Source: Sweltsa coloradensis (Eukaryota; Arthropoda; Insecta; Plecoptera; Chloroperlidae). From it: 64,000 bases of DNA. The stretch is taken from assembly GCA_024449915.1 (NCBI GenBank), contig JAMZAV010002015.1:91247-155246 (forward strand). The letters run 5' to 3'. Position numbers and translations under genes: made by a program. Each line of letters starts with the position of its first letter. Position 1 is the stretch's first letter. Under the pieces are notes generated by a model. The model was not told the DNA's origin. It did no database searches and saw only the letters and a list, made by a program, of their open reading frames with translations. This document shows, one piece after another, positions 10,569-19,575 of this stretch.

Positions 10569-10800
10569 GGGAATAGTGAAAAACACCCTTAAAAGATGTA
10601 TACGTCATGATCATTACAAACAATGTTTATTTTCTAAAGACCTTCAAACTGCAAACATGTTTAGCATACGTAGTATTGATCATAACTTATACACTTTAAA
10701 ACAAAATAAGATAACCCTCTCGCCCTATGATGATAAGAGATACCTTTTAGAGGATGGTGTCAAGTCATATGCATACGGTCACTTTCGTATCAGTAAATAA
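10561..10800 (+). pseudogene. C-terminal part of the DNA polymerase, out of frame
   Basis: This frame is open across the A-run and runs to TAA at 10798-10800. It carries the thumb/C-terminal pattern of Polinton polymerases, including MFSIRSIDHNLYTL and a KITLSPYDDKRY segment. It therefore belongs to the gene at 7026-10568 and is separated from it by a single-base length change in or near the A-run at 10554-10560. It could reflect real decay, a homopolymer sequencing error, or less likely programmed frameshifting. Confidence 0.8.
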
Positions 10801-11406
10801 CAATATGGTGCAAGGTATGGATACAAGGGTTTGAGGTTACTACATCACTTTTCTACAAGGTACCGCTCGATGTAAATGTTTGGGGACACTGCCTCGGATG
10901 TCCCCCACTTCGACTCATTTCGACATAATATACAACCTGGCGCTTCTTGGACTATGCTTTTTGTATTATTATATTATTATTATTATTTTTTTTATTATTT
11001 GATTTGATGATGTGATGAAAGTTTTAATTTATGACATATTATCTTTATTTAGGCAATCATGTATCATGTAGTTGAGTAAAAGTGTAGTTTATTCAATCTT
11101 TTGAGAAACTTCTTAACTGTATAAGTCTCCTGTTATTGAAAGAAATTGCTACACTTTTTATTGTACATATTGATTGATTATTGATTGATATGAAGCAAAA
11201 TACAATTCTATTGCTGCATATTGATTCATGAAATTGCCTATTATTGAAAGAAATTTATTCTGGAGAGAGGGTTTTAAATTTTTTCATCATCATCATCATC
11301 ATTGTAAATATTGTTTTGGGGAATAAAAACAAAAGTGAATGAATTTACTGCATTGTCAATGAACACATCTTTATCCTTATCCTATAAATAAAATGACTTT
11401 TTCCAA
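10801..11406 (+). other. non-coding spacer between polymerase and ATPase
   Basis: No gene is seen. The spacer has ATT- and ATC-type low-complexity tracts (about 10966-11000 and 11283-11302) and AATAAA-type signals at about 11321 and 11386. A separate transcript start for the downstream genes is plausible, but no motif decides this. Confidence 0.5.
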
Positions 11407-12087
11407 ATGAGCTCATTTCTCAAGATGGAGGCGCACTTTCAACATCCGTTTTCAGCCATAGTGGCAGGACCGAGCGGAGCTGGAAAAAGTCATTTTGTTT
11501 TCAACTTTATTAAATATATCGATACATTATGTCTTACGCCATTTCATACTATCACATGGCATTATGATGAGTGGCAACCGCTGTATAAAAGTGATGACTT
11601 GGCAATAACATTTCAACAAGGTCTTCCTGATATGAACTTTGAAACCCGAGAACCGCAACTTATTATTATTGATGACTTGATGCGAGAAGCAGATGACCGT
11701 ATTGTTGATTTGTTTACCAAGGGATGTCATCATAAAAATATAAGTGTGTTTTTTATTACTCAAAATATTTTCCATCAAGCTAAACACGCGCGTGATATAT
11801 CTCTCAATGCGAGTTATTTGATTTTATTTAAAAATCCCCGCGATAGGGCGCAGATTCAACATTTAGCGCGTCAAGTGTACCCCGAAAATGTAAAATTTTT
11901 ACAAGAATCATTTCACGACGCTACTCAAAACGCCCATTCATATCTCTTAATTGATTTGAAACAAAACACTCCTGATTTGTATCGATTTCGAACAAGTATT
12001 TTTCCTTTCGATCATGAGTGCGTGGTTTATACACCTAAACGAAGTGATAAATATAGGTGTGCAACGAAAAATGAGGTCATTCTTTAA
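11407..12087 (+). CDS. FtsK/HerA-type genome-packaging ATPase
   Basis: A 226-residue protein of the A32-like packaging ATPase family, which uses ATP to drive DNA into capsids in related viruses. The Walker A motif GPSGAGKS is at residues 21-28, the Walker B strand LIIIDD at 85-90, and a sensor-type ITQN at 117-120, in the normal order and spacing. Length is typical of Polinton ATPases. A second ATG at 11425 is possible and would still leave the P-loop intact. The next frame begins two bases after its stop codon, as in a compact co-linear cluster. The frame is uninterrupted. Confidence 0.92.
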   Translation: MSSFLKMEAHFQHPFSAIVAGPSGAGKSHFVFNFIKYIDTLCLTPFHTITWHYDEWQPLYKSDDLAITFQQGLPDMNFETREPQLIIIDDLMREADDRIVDLFTKGCHHKNISVFFITQNIFHQAKHARDISLNASYLILFKNPRDRAQIQHLARQVYPENVKFLQESFHDATQNAHSYLLIDLKQNTPDLYRFRTSIFPFDHECVVYTPKRSDKYRCATKNEVIL

Positions 12088-12089
12088 CA

Positions 12090-12341
12090 ATGTCTCAACT
12101 GGTCATCAACCACGTGGACGTATTGAAAGCTCTTCATAAATTGAAACCTTCCCAACGTGTTGCATTGTTAAAAACCGCTGATAAAGCTCTCATTCATTGT
12201 ATTACCGAGTGTGTTTATAATATTTTAGCTGGCAAAGTACCTCTCAACTCATCTCAAAAAGCCAAACTCGCACGTCGTAAACAACTCTTACGCAATCTCG
12301 TTAAACGTAGCACTGGGTGGAAAAGTAAAAAAATATTCTAA
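12090..12341 (+). CDS. small basic Polinton protein, unknown function
   Basis: An 83-codon frame directly behind the ATPase, lysine- and arginine-rich (KAKLARRKQLLRNLVKR), with no enzymatic motif. It ends beside an A-rich run (12323-12333). A second frame immediately downstream (12341-12418) encodes a short glycine/hydrophobic tail, so the original protein was probably longer by about 25 residues. Small basic proteins with such a tail occur in Polintons and related viruses, where they are suspected virion components. The function is not established. Confidence 0.6.
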   Translation: MSQLVINHVDVLKALHKLKPSQRVALLKTADKALIHCITECVYNILAGKVPLNSSQKAKLARRKQLLRNLVKRSTGWKSKKIF

Positions 12342-12418
12342 TACAAAAGGGAGGTTCACTTTTACCTCTTATTCTCGGTCCACTTCTTAGCGGTGTGTTG
12401 AAAAGTTTATTCAATTAA
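12341..12418 (+). pseudogene. out-of-frame hydrophobic tail of the small basic protein
   Basis: The frame beginning near 12341 reads a GGSLLPLILGPLL-type segment followed by a short lysine-containing end and TAA at 12416-12418. Its position and composition suggest it is the C-terminus of the preceding small gene, displaced by one base in the A-rich stretch at 12323-12333. Confidence 0.5.
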
Positions 12419-12420
12419 AA

Positions 12421-13092
12421 ATGGAACAAGCCAAGAAAATGATTTTAATATCTCCAGACACACTTCAACGACTACGTGCCGAAAATTCGAGTGAATCTAT
12501 ATTATCCTCGTTGGATAGAGATATGCATTCGATATTACGTTCTACAGTATCCGACCGTGAAAAGTGGGCAAGCTATCAGCAAGTGCTACAACGTTATTTA
12601 CATTTTGCTAAAGATCAACAACAACCGCTCATCCTCCCCATAGTAGAGAATGAAGATGGAATTTTAAACCCTGTTGACATTGTGAAAACTGAAACTAGTG
12701 TTCCGAAAACATTTTATGACAATATCAAAACGGAAGACATTATTTCGAGTATTCCAAAAACATTTCAAACTAAGGCTCAACTATTGATTAAAAAAATTAA
12801 AAATGATGTGACTTGGGATGATCGAGGTGTAGTGTATATTAAGAATCAAAAGATTCCCGGTTCAAATGTGGTTGACCTCGTCAGTGATATCGTAAGACCT
12901 AGAAAATTATCAAACCCTGTTGGGTGGGAGCAATTTTCTACTTATTTGAAAAAAATCAATGTACCTACAGAATATATAGGTAATCCCACGCGTTTGGCAT
13001 TCATTCGTCATCCAGACACTGGTAAGAAAACGCCGAAAAGTCAAGAGGACAAGAAGAAGAACACTTTACACAATTGGACGGCGCTGTTTTAA
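12421..13092 (+). CDS. conserved Polinton protein of unknown function
   Basis: A 223-residue frame found between the ATPase and integrase. It has a hydrophobic start (MILISPDTL), a predicted helical region with YQQVLQRYLHF, a central acidic/lysine stretch, and a conserved-looking block IPGSNVVDLVSDIV...NPVGWEQF. No catalytic motif is visible. Its stop overlaps the ATG of the integrase (TAATG at 13090-13094), which argues that the two frames are expressed together or have been compacted. From memory of the family, proteins of this type recur in animal Polintons without an assigned role. I do not assign one. Confidence 0.65.
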   Translation: MEQAKKMILISPDTLQRLRAENSSESILSSLDRDMHSILRSTVSDREKWASYQQVLQRYLHFAKDQQQPLILPIVENEDGILNPVDIVKTETSVPKTFYDNIKTEDIISSIPKTFQTKAQLLIKKIKNDVTWDDRGVVYIKNQKIPGSNVVDLVSDIVRPRKLSNPVGWEQFSTYLKKINVPTEYIGNPTRLAFIRHPDTGKKTPKSQEDKKKNTLHNWTALF

Positions 13093-14170
13093 TGAATAAA
13101 CAACTTGCTGAAATTTATTATGACCCAGCAAACCCCGCTGGTTATTCGAGTGAAGCGACATTGGCTAAAGCTGTCGCCGGGAAATTCACCCGAAAACAGG
13201 TGTCTGAGTGGTTAAAATCACAGAAAACGTATACGTTACATAGAGCCTATAGAAAAAGATTTGTAAGAAATTTCTACTATATCCCTTTTAAAAACTATTT
13301 ATGGCAAGCGGATTTAAATGACATGCGAAGTCTTAGCAAATATAATGATGGATATAATTTTATTTTAACAGTTATTGATGCATTTAGCAAATATTTGTGG
13401 GCTATTCCTTTCAAAAGAAAAACGGGTGAGGAGGTTAAAACTGCGTTTCAAAAGATATTTATTGATCGAAGCCTGATCGAATAGAGACGGATAAGGGTAA
13501 AGAATTCATTGCAAAACAAGTGACATCTTATCTTAAAAGTCAAAATGTCAAATACTATGTCACTCAAAACGATACAAAATCGAGTTTAGTGGAGAGAGTC
13601 AATAGAACGCTGAAAATGAAAATGTATCGTTATTTAACTCATGCCAATACATTTCGCTACATAGATGTCTTGCAGAACTTAGTAAATGCCTATAATCATT
13701 CATTTCATTCGAGTATAAAAATGGCACCCGTTAATGTGAATGACAGCAATGCTTTACAAGTATGGCGAAATTTATACACTAAAAAATTAGCTAGGAAAAA
13801 CACTAAGCCAAAATTTAAAGTAGGTGATCATGTTCGAATAAGTAAAACAAAACGTACTTTTGAAAAAGGCTATGAAAGCAATTGGAGTGAGGAAATTTTT
13901 ATAATCACAAGTGTGATTCACCGAAATCCACCAGTTTACACCATTTCAGATCTCGACGGTGAGATGATTCAAGGAAAATTTTACGAACTCGAATTACAAC
14001 ATGTTACCATCAATGATAGAACCACATTTCAAATAGATAAAATACTTGATGAGAGAGGTAGTGGGCGCAGTCGGGAGGTGAGAGTCAAGTGGAAAGGTTA
14101 TCCAAATAAATTTAATTCCTGGATTCTCGCATCTTCGTTAATAAATGATGCAAAAAACAATTTTATTTGA
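13092..14170 (+). pseudogene. Polinton integrase with chromodomain, one frame break
   Basis: DDE integrase that would insert the element and make the 6-bp duplication. The first part, 13092-13484, holds the N-terminal helices and the first catalytic Asp (codon 13311, in QADLNDM). The second part, in another frame to 14170, holds the second Asp (codon 13490, in ETDKG) and the Glu (codon 13592, in LVERVNRT), 33 residues after the second Asp, close to the D,D(35)E pattern. An SH3-like segment follows (FKVGDHVRISK, about 13820), then a C-terminal chromodomain (about 14028-14130: FQIDKIL...VKWKGYP...SW). The frame changes between about 13465 and 13480, splitting the catalytic core. Start 13092 overlaps the stop of the previous gene. 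Confidence 0.9.
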
Positions 14171-14190
14171 CTTTATTGAGTAATAGTTCT

Positions 14191-14954
14191 ATGCAATATT
14201 TTTCCCCGAGAACACAACGACACGGTTTTCTACACAGTTACCACGTGTTATTCAATTGAGCGGTGAGTGGGTCGTAGGATTAGTTGAATTTCAATATCCT
14301 CTACTTTTCTCACAGTCAGCGAAATCGGTGACATTAACGTAGTGACGAGTGATGATGAACAACAAAGTGAAAAATTATTTCACGGAAACTATGAAACCAT
14401 CGAAGAACTCGTCGCAAAAACTTAAAAAGCGAGATTTTAAAACCAAAAGTTGTGTTCTCTTATTCTAAAACGACAAAACGTGTCTCTGTTGAAATAAAAG
14501 AGTCAATTTCTTATTCGACGACAAGAGTCAACAACGTCGAGTTTATTGACCCTCACGAAAAAGAAAATAAAACAATAAAAAAGTTGACACTCCCTGAAAA
14601 TCTATCACTCCAACTAGGGTTTGAACCAGGTACAAATCTAACTACTGTCAAACAAGCAGCTCATACAGCTAATGTATTGTTGGGTATACCCTCACAATTG
14701 TTTATTTATTGTGATATTGTAGAACAACAGTTTGTTGGTGACGTTGTCGCACCTCTCGTACGCATTGTAATGTTGAAACAAAAAATTATACATTTGGTTC
14801 GCAAAAAATGCAAATTTATACTTCTCCTCACTATATCCCAGTGTTACGACGAGAATTTCAGAATCTCGAAATAGATATAAGAACCAACACTGGATCTCCT
14901 GCGCCATTTCAATTTGGAACCGCGTGCGTGAAACTTCATTTTATGAAACTTTAG
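14191..14954 (+). pseudogene. minor capsid (penton-like) protein, broken
   Basis: Fragments of one protein lie in successive frames. About 14201-14342 holds IQLSGEWVVGLVEFQYP, which fits the family's N-terminal signature. A middle piece lies at about 14343-14425. The longest piece, 14452-14780, has LFIYCDIVEQQFVGD and APLVRIV. The last, about 14808-14954, has HYIPVLRREFQNLEID and PFQFGTACVKLHF. Their order matches the single jelly-roll minor capsid protein of Polintons, which would form the capsid vertices. At least three frame changes separate them, so no intact product is expected as assembled. Confidence 0.75.
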
Positions 14955-14961
14955 CTCCATC

Positions 14962-15408
14962 ATGACAAATTGCCCTTACGAATCGTATTATCAACAGCAG
15001 GGCGGTACAGGCTCTGTGAATGTGTACCGAGGTGTTCCCTATCAGAGAGGCCACGGGGTTGGTAATTTTTTTAAAGCATTGTATCGTGGGGTTATGCCTT
15101 TGGTGAAACGCGGCGCTCAAGCTATAGGGAAAGAAGCTTTTATATCCGGTGTAAACGTGTTGAAAGATGTAACACAAAATAAACCATTCAAAGAATCGAT
15201 TCGTCTTCGACTAGGTGAAGCGAAACAGTCTTTGAAACGTAAAGCTAGTCAAAAAATGGAGTCTCTATTGAAGGGTTCGGGTTATAAAAGACGTAAAACA
15301 GTTAAACGTCGTCATTCTTCCAACATACCTCCTCCTGTACGGACCTTAAAGAAGAAGAAGAAAAAATCAACAAATTGCGCTTCGAAATTAATTGATATAT
15401 TTCACTAA
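14962..15408 (+). CDS. basic Polinton virion-type protein
   Basis: A 148-residue intact frame between the minor and major capsid genes. It has a polar, Gly/Gln-containing N-terminus, then an amphipathic helical block around residues 35-60 (NFFKALYRGVMPLVKRGAQA), an EA-rich middle, and a strongly basic C-terminus with KRRK and a run of six Lys. Position and layout recall adenovirus-type cement or core proteins (pVI/pX-like), but this is analogy. It ends three bases before the capsid gene start, fitting expression as a capsid block. Confidence 0.65.
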   Translation: MTNCPYESYYQQQGGTGSVNVYRGVPYQRGHGVGNFFKALYRGVMPLVKRGAQAIGKEAFISGVNVLKDVTQNKPFKESIRLRLGEAKQSLKRKASQKMESLLKGSGYKRRKTVKRRHSSNIPPPVRTLKKKKKKSTNCASKLIDIFH

Positions 15409-15410
15409 CC

Positions 15411-16719
15411 ATGTCTTTCCTTCACCCTCAAACTTGCGAGTGTGTAAAATCAGAACTCGATATTTTTTCAGTTCCACCTACGCAAACAAGTATTGAGAAT
15501 GGACAATGGATACCGTATAAAGCGATCTCTGCTCTAACAGATAATTCCCCTATACAATTTTCTGTACCCGCTCAAGGATCTGAGTATATTGACCTATCAC
15601 ACACGAAACTTTACCTCAAAACGAGTATTACGAAAGAGGATGGGAAACCCTTGACAGAAACAGATCATGCGGGACCAGTCAATAACTTTTTACATTCGTT
15701 ATTCAGTCAGGTAGATGTGTACTTGGGTCAAAAATTAATTTCACCTGCAAAAATAATACGTATCCTTATCGCTCCTATATTGAAAGTGTTTTAATGTACG
15801 GTCCAGCAGCTAAAACTTCGCACTTGACTATGAGTTTATGGTATGATGATTTACCCGGGAAAATGGATGATACGACCGGAACTGAAAATACAGGGTTGAA
15901 AAAGCGTAAACAATTTACGGATTTAAGTAAAGAAGTTGAACTTTTGGGTCATTTACATGCGGATATTTTTAATCAAAAGAAATTTTTGATAAATGGTGTT
16001 GAATTAGGTGGAAACTTGTACGTTCGCAAGATAAATTTAGTCTCATGTCGGAGTCACTATCAGTAAAAGTAATATTATCGATGCAACCTTATTGATCCGA
16101 CGAGTGAAAATTAATCCTTCCGTACTCATTGCTCACAACAAAGCGCTAGAACATGGAAATGCGAATATCCTATAACAAGAACTGATGTTAAATTATTTAC
16201 AATTCCATCACAAGTACAGGGGAAAACTCTTGACAATGTTTATCTCGGTCAACTTCCAAACGATGCATCATTGGTTTTGTTTCAAACAAGGCGTGTAACG
16301 GTGATTACAAGAAAAATCCGTACAATTTTCATCATCACAATATAAATTACATTTCTCTGTATGTTGATGGTCAACAAATTCCATCGAACCTCTACAGCCT
16401 GATTTTTCGTCTGCAAGTTCATTGTGATGGCCTTTGACTCACTGTTTTCGGGTACAGGTATGCACTTTATGAATGAGGGTATGGTATTTATCGTGAGTCA
16501 TATGCTAATGGAAATTGCCTCATGGCTTTTGATCTTAGCCATGATCTATCGGCAAATAGCAATTCACACTGGAATCTAACACGTCGCGGCAGTCTTCGCA
16601 TTGAAGTACATTTTAGTACAGCTTTGACTGAAACAATAAATTGCGTCGTGTATGGTGAATTTGATAATATTTTAGAAATTGATAAGAATCGTAAAGTGAT
16701 AATAGACTACAGCAGTTGA
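15411..16719 (+). pseudogene. double jelly-roll major capsid protein, broken
   Basis: The start (MSFLHPQTCECVKSELDIFS) and the order of conserved blocks identify the Polinton major capsid protein. Piece one is 15411-15794 (to about residue 120, including NNFLHSLFSQVDVYLGQ). Piece two, 15794-16066, is in another frame (NTGLKKRKQF, LGHLHADIFNQKKFL). Short pieces in changing frames fill 16066-16521. The last piece, about 16522-16719, ends FDNILEIDKNRKV and then TGA. In viruses this protein trimerises to form the capsid faces. At least four frame changes and internal stops mean it cannot be made as assembled. The total length matches a normal gene, so only small indels are involved. Confidence 0.87.
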
Positions 16720-16762
16720 AAATGTTTAGTCTTGCCTTGACAGTGATTAAGACAACATCGTC

Positions 16763-17225
16763 ATGTCTCTCATCATTGATATTCAATGTTTTTTGTGGGT
16801 TTCATAATGCATTGATTATAAAAGAAATGGCAATCGTGGATGTAATAAATCAAACATTCCACCACTGGATCGTCAAACCTCCATTTCCGTTTTATGAACT
16901 TTCAAAACCTTTGCGAAAGCATGCCTGTTGGTTGAGCAATTTTTATCACGGGATCGATTGGGAGAGTGGATTTATAACTCACATGGAATTGTACGCTCTC
17001 TTACACAACTTGAATCCATAACAGTGTTTGTCAAAAGGGGAAGAGAAAAGAAAGTTAATTTCTCAAATTTTTAAATTTTATACCAATGTTATAAATATGC
17101 CAATATCCCCTTCATTAAAAAAATGCCAATATCCAACATACGTTGTTATCATCATGCGAATGATTATAAATATATGTGTGCATTGAGTAACGTTTTTCAT
17201 TTGTGGACTTGGCTTCGTAATGAAT
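16763..17225 (+). pseudogene. conserved Polinton accessory protein, broken
   Basis: The gene probably starts at ATG 16763 (MSLIIDIQCF), then shifts frame near 16790 into a segment ending 17021 that contains HHWIVKPPFPF and NFYHGIDWESG. After another shift comes ITVFVKRG (about 17009-17035), and further fragments reach CYHHANDYKYMCALSNVF (about 17145-17205). Blocks in this order recur in an accessory protein of many Polintons. The DIQ start and the later Cys/His-rich end would suit a nuclease-like or metal-binding protein, but I know of no established activity. The region is clearly decayed and abuts the protease start. Confidence 0.55.
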
Positions 17226-17663
17226 ACAAGACAGATTTTGAATTGTCTTCGGAAAAATGATGGTAAAACACATTACGTTGGGGTATACCCCGCTGATAAG
17301 TTACCGCAGAGAGTGAGCCTTCCTTGCGCAATTATTGTAAATATGGATAAAAGTAATAAACCTGGAACGCATTGGGTCGCTATATACATTGATAAACAAG
17401 GAGTGGGTGAATTTTTTTGTAGTTTTGGAAATCCCCCAATAAATTCGCATCATTTAAAATTTATAAAACGTAATTCTCTGCATTGGACATTTAATAAAAC
17501 TAAATTACAATGTTTTTCTTCCACTGTGTGCGGACAATATTGTATATTTTATTTATTTTGTAAGATTCGTGGATTTTCCTTGAAACATATCTTGTCTTAT
17601 TTTAGTAAAGAATGTTTAAAAAATGATACGTTAATAAAAACATTCTACAAGAAAAAGTGCTGA
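17220..17663 (+). CDS. adenovirus-type cysteine protease (maturation protease)
   Basis: A 147-residue C5-like protease expected to mature virion proteins. The catalytic His is in GTHWVAIYID (His51) and the nucleophile is in TVCGQYC (Cys104), preceded by a suitable QCFSS oxyanion region. The position normally held by an acidic residue, in EFFCSFGNPP, is Cys67, so the usual catalytic triad is incomplete. The frame is otherwise intact and of normal length. Its start overlaps the end of the decayed accessory gene. Confidence 0.85.
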   Translation: MNTRQILNCLRKNDGKTHYVGVYPADKLPQRVSLPCAIIVNMDKSNKPGTHWVAIYIDKQGVGEFFCSFGNPPINSHHLKFIKRNSLHWTFNKTKLQCFSSTVCGQYCIFYLFCKIRGFSLKHILSYFSKECLKNDTLIKTFYKKKC

Positions 17664-17813
17664 TGTAGATTTTTATTTCAACACGTGTACAAAATGCTGA
17701 CTCGTCATTAACATGTTTCAACTTGAATTTTCCCGATATTATAAATCATTGAAGATGATGCAATCAATATCAGTACAAGTTTGAACTCTGTGCAGAACAG
17801 TTCGTCTCATCAT

Positions 17814-18442
17814 GAATACGTCACAAGGTTATAATACAGAAGTGAGTGAAGAAAGCCAATTTTCAATTGTGCTGAAAACTTGAAAAAATAGAAAAAAAAA
17901 AAAAAAAAAAATGTTGGTGGTTGGTCTACATGCGCGAGAGGGATTCGAACCGTACGTGCACATTTTACCTACTTCTGGACGGGGATTCGATTGAAGCTAA
18001 AACATTGGAGTGAATTTATTCGTGAACTGCGATTGTTGTCACGTACATATTTGATTGTGTAGAAGATGTCAACAATACTACTGAGAAGACAGTTGGGGAA
18101 TACATTATGTTCGCTCAGAAACATCAAGGAAGTGTAGTGATTGGTTTGCGTTCAAGGAGTGATAGTGCTGTTGGTTTATACCTTGGACAGATATCCTGTC
18201 AAAATATAATCAAGTATGAAACATGTATTACGAAACTTATGTACCGTTATGATATTATGTATCGAGAAACGTAAATTTGATTTTAAAGGGTTGAATGTGA
18301 AAACAATAGTATATACGATTTTGTACGTGATTATATTGCTAATCTTTATCAAAATGAAAAATATGTCACTGAGAAGTTTCAAATGATTGTCGATGAATTG
18401 GGTGTTGAATATATTGCAAATGATTTATCAATAAAAGTGTAA
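17814..18442 (+). pseudogene. unrecognised broken Polinton gene
   Basis: After the protease, protein-like pieces follow in changing frames: a short frame from ATG 17814; CTFYLLLDGDSIEA (about 17955-17995); SEFIRELRLLSRTYLIV (about 18014-18060); TVGEYIMFAQKHQG, then GLRSRSDSAVGLYLGQ (about 18080-18190); and a final piece with TEKFQMIVDELGVEYIAND ending TAA at 18440-18442. The pieces are consistent in composition and order, suggesting a decayed gene of about 150-180 residues. I do not recognise the family. A run of 20 A (17892-17911) interrupts the 5' part. Confidence 0.4.
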
Positions 18443-18690
18443 AATGTATTTGCATAGTGTATAATGATTTTATTCCTATATCCTTTCCCGCAAGGTTATT
18501 CACCTCGGATGACAATTTTCAAAAAGCATGTACTAAAGTTTAAACTTGTCTAGCCTCTTATTTCCGGTGAAATAAAATGCTGACTCTCAATAATGCAATA
18601 ATAATGTAGAGTTTTATGAGGAACAAGATATTTCATGCTGACGCTTGTATTTTCATGTCTGGGCATGTCTGCGATGGTGGTCTTATTGGA
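18443..18690 (+). other. short non-coding region inside the right TIR
   Basis: No gene is seen between the last frame and the inner edge of the right terminal repeat. AATAAA-like signals occur near 18430 and 18570 and could serve as polyadenylation sites for the plus-strand cluster. Confidence 0.4.
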
Positions 18691-18721
18691 GTGCACCTTC
18701 CGCACCTGCCTGCACCTGCGC
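18691..18721 (-). repeat. TIR boundary motif, inner right copy
   Basis: Inverted copy of the CAGGTGC-N3-CAGGTGC-N4-GGTGCAC block that starts the right terminal repeat; partner of 5616-5646. Confidence 0.75.
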
Positions 18722-18919
18722 TAGTGATGTTGTTTACGTCCTTTGTTAAATCTTAAATTTACTAACTCTGTAACGTTGAACTCTCAGAATGGTATTTAAA
18801 TATCGCGAAGTGAAACACTTAAGAGAAGCTATTAGTTAATAGCCTGTGTGACGTCATGAGGAGGCGTGGTTTATCTGAAGCTATTATAAGTATCACCGAT
18901 TAACACAAGCTATGCATAT

Positions 18920-19001
18920 GTCTTGCTAGCCGAGTGGGTAAGGCGATGAGCTAGTAATCCAAGGTGCCCGAGTTGATCATGGTTCGAGACACGGTAATCT
19001 G
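18920..19001 (+). other. tRNA-Ser-like pol III cassette in right TIR
   Basis: A-box-like TAGCCGAGTGG, the following GTAAGGCGA, an anticodon-loop-like CTAGTAA and a B-box-like GGTTCGAGACA are arranged as in tRNA-Ser. Seven T (19006-19012) follow, a standard pol III terminator. Stem pairing is poor, so a functional tRNA is unlikely. It reads outward from the element, and its mirror copy at 5336-5417 also reads outward. Confidence 0.55.
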
Positions 19002-19159
19002 ACACTTTTTTTCAAGGTCGCTTTCAATTGGAAATAAATATGAATTAAAAAATAAAATATATCGGTGAAATCCAAAGTACCTAAAATGGTTACTAGAGCG
19101 CGCGGAACGCCAAGAAGTGGCGCGATATTTAAAAATTCGAAAATGGTGACGAGGACCGC

Positions 19160-19540
19160 AAAGATGACGGCGAAACTAAAATGGCGGCTGAGCTAAAATG
19201 GCGCTCGACCTAAAATGGCGACCAAGATGGCGTCAAAACTAAAAAGGCGCTCGAACGAAATGGCGGTCAAGATGGCGGCTGAACGAAAATGGCGGCCAAG
19301 ATGGCGGCAGAGCTAAAATGGAGCCAAGATGGCGGCAGAGCTAAAATGGTGGCCGGAAATTCAAAATGGTGGCTGGAAAATCAAAATGGCGGCTAGAAAT
19401 TCAAAATGGCGGACGGAAATTCAAAATGGCGGCCGGAAACACGTGACCGGAACCAAAATGGCGGCCGGAAACACGTGACCGGAAGCACGTGACCGGAAAC
19501 AAGATGGCGGCCGGAAACAAGATGGCGGATGTCACGTGAC
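19160..19540. promoter_or_regulatory. array of ATGGCGG, CACGTG and CCGGAA motifs in right TIR
   Basis: I count twelve exact ATGGCGG heptamers, mostly as AAAATGGCGG or AAGATGGCGG, plus several variants, four CACGTG hexamers and many CCGGAAA/CCGGAAG motifs. The array is degenerate and about 30% longer than the left one. See the left array for interpretation. Confidence 0.5.
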
Positions 19541-19545
19541 CGGAA

Positions 19546-19575
19546 GTGCACCTTTGCACCTGGGAGCACCTGTGC
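19546..19575 (-). repeat. TIR boundary motif, outer right copy
   Basis: Inverted copy of the GGTGCAC/CAGGTGC block, near the outer end of the element; partner of 4935-4964. Confidence 0.75.

Noticed and set aside
13465..13490. Programmed frameshift in the integrase
   Set aside because: No slippery heptamer or clear downstream structure, and other genes in the element are broken too, so decay or sequencing error is more likely.
18920..19001. A functional tRNA gene
   Set aside because: A- and B-box-like blocks are present, but acceptor and T-arm stems do not pair, so it is called tRNA-like only.
19160..19540. Regularly spaced short repeats that could suggest a CRISPR array
   Set aside because: Units are degenerate, spacers are a few bases long and variable, and the context is a eukaryotic transposon terminal repeat.
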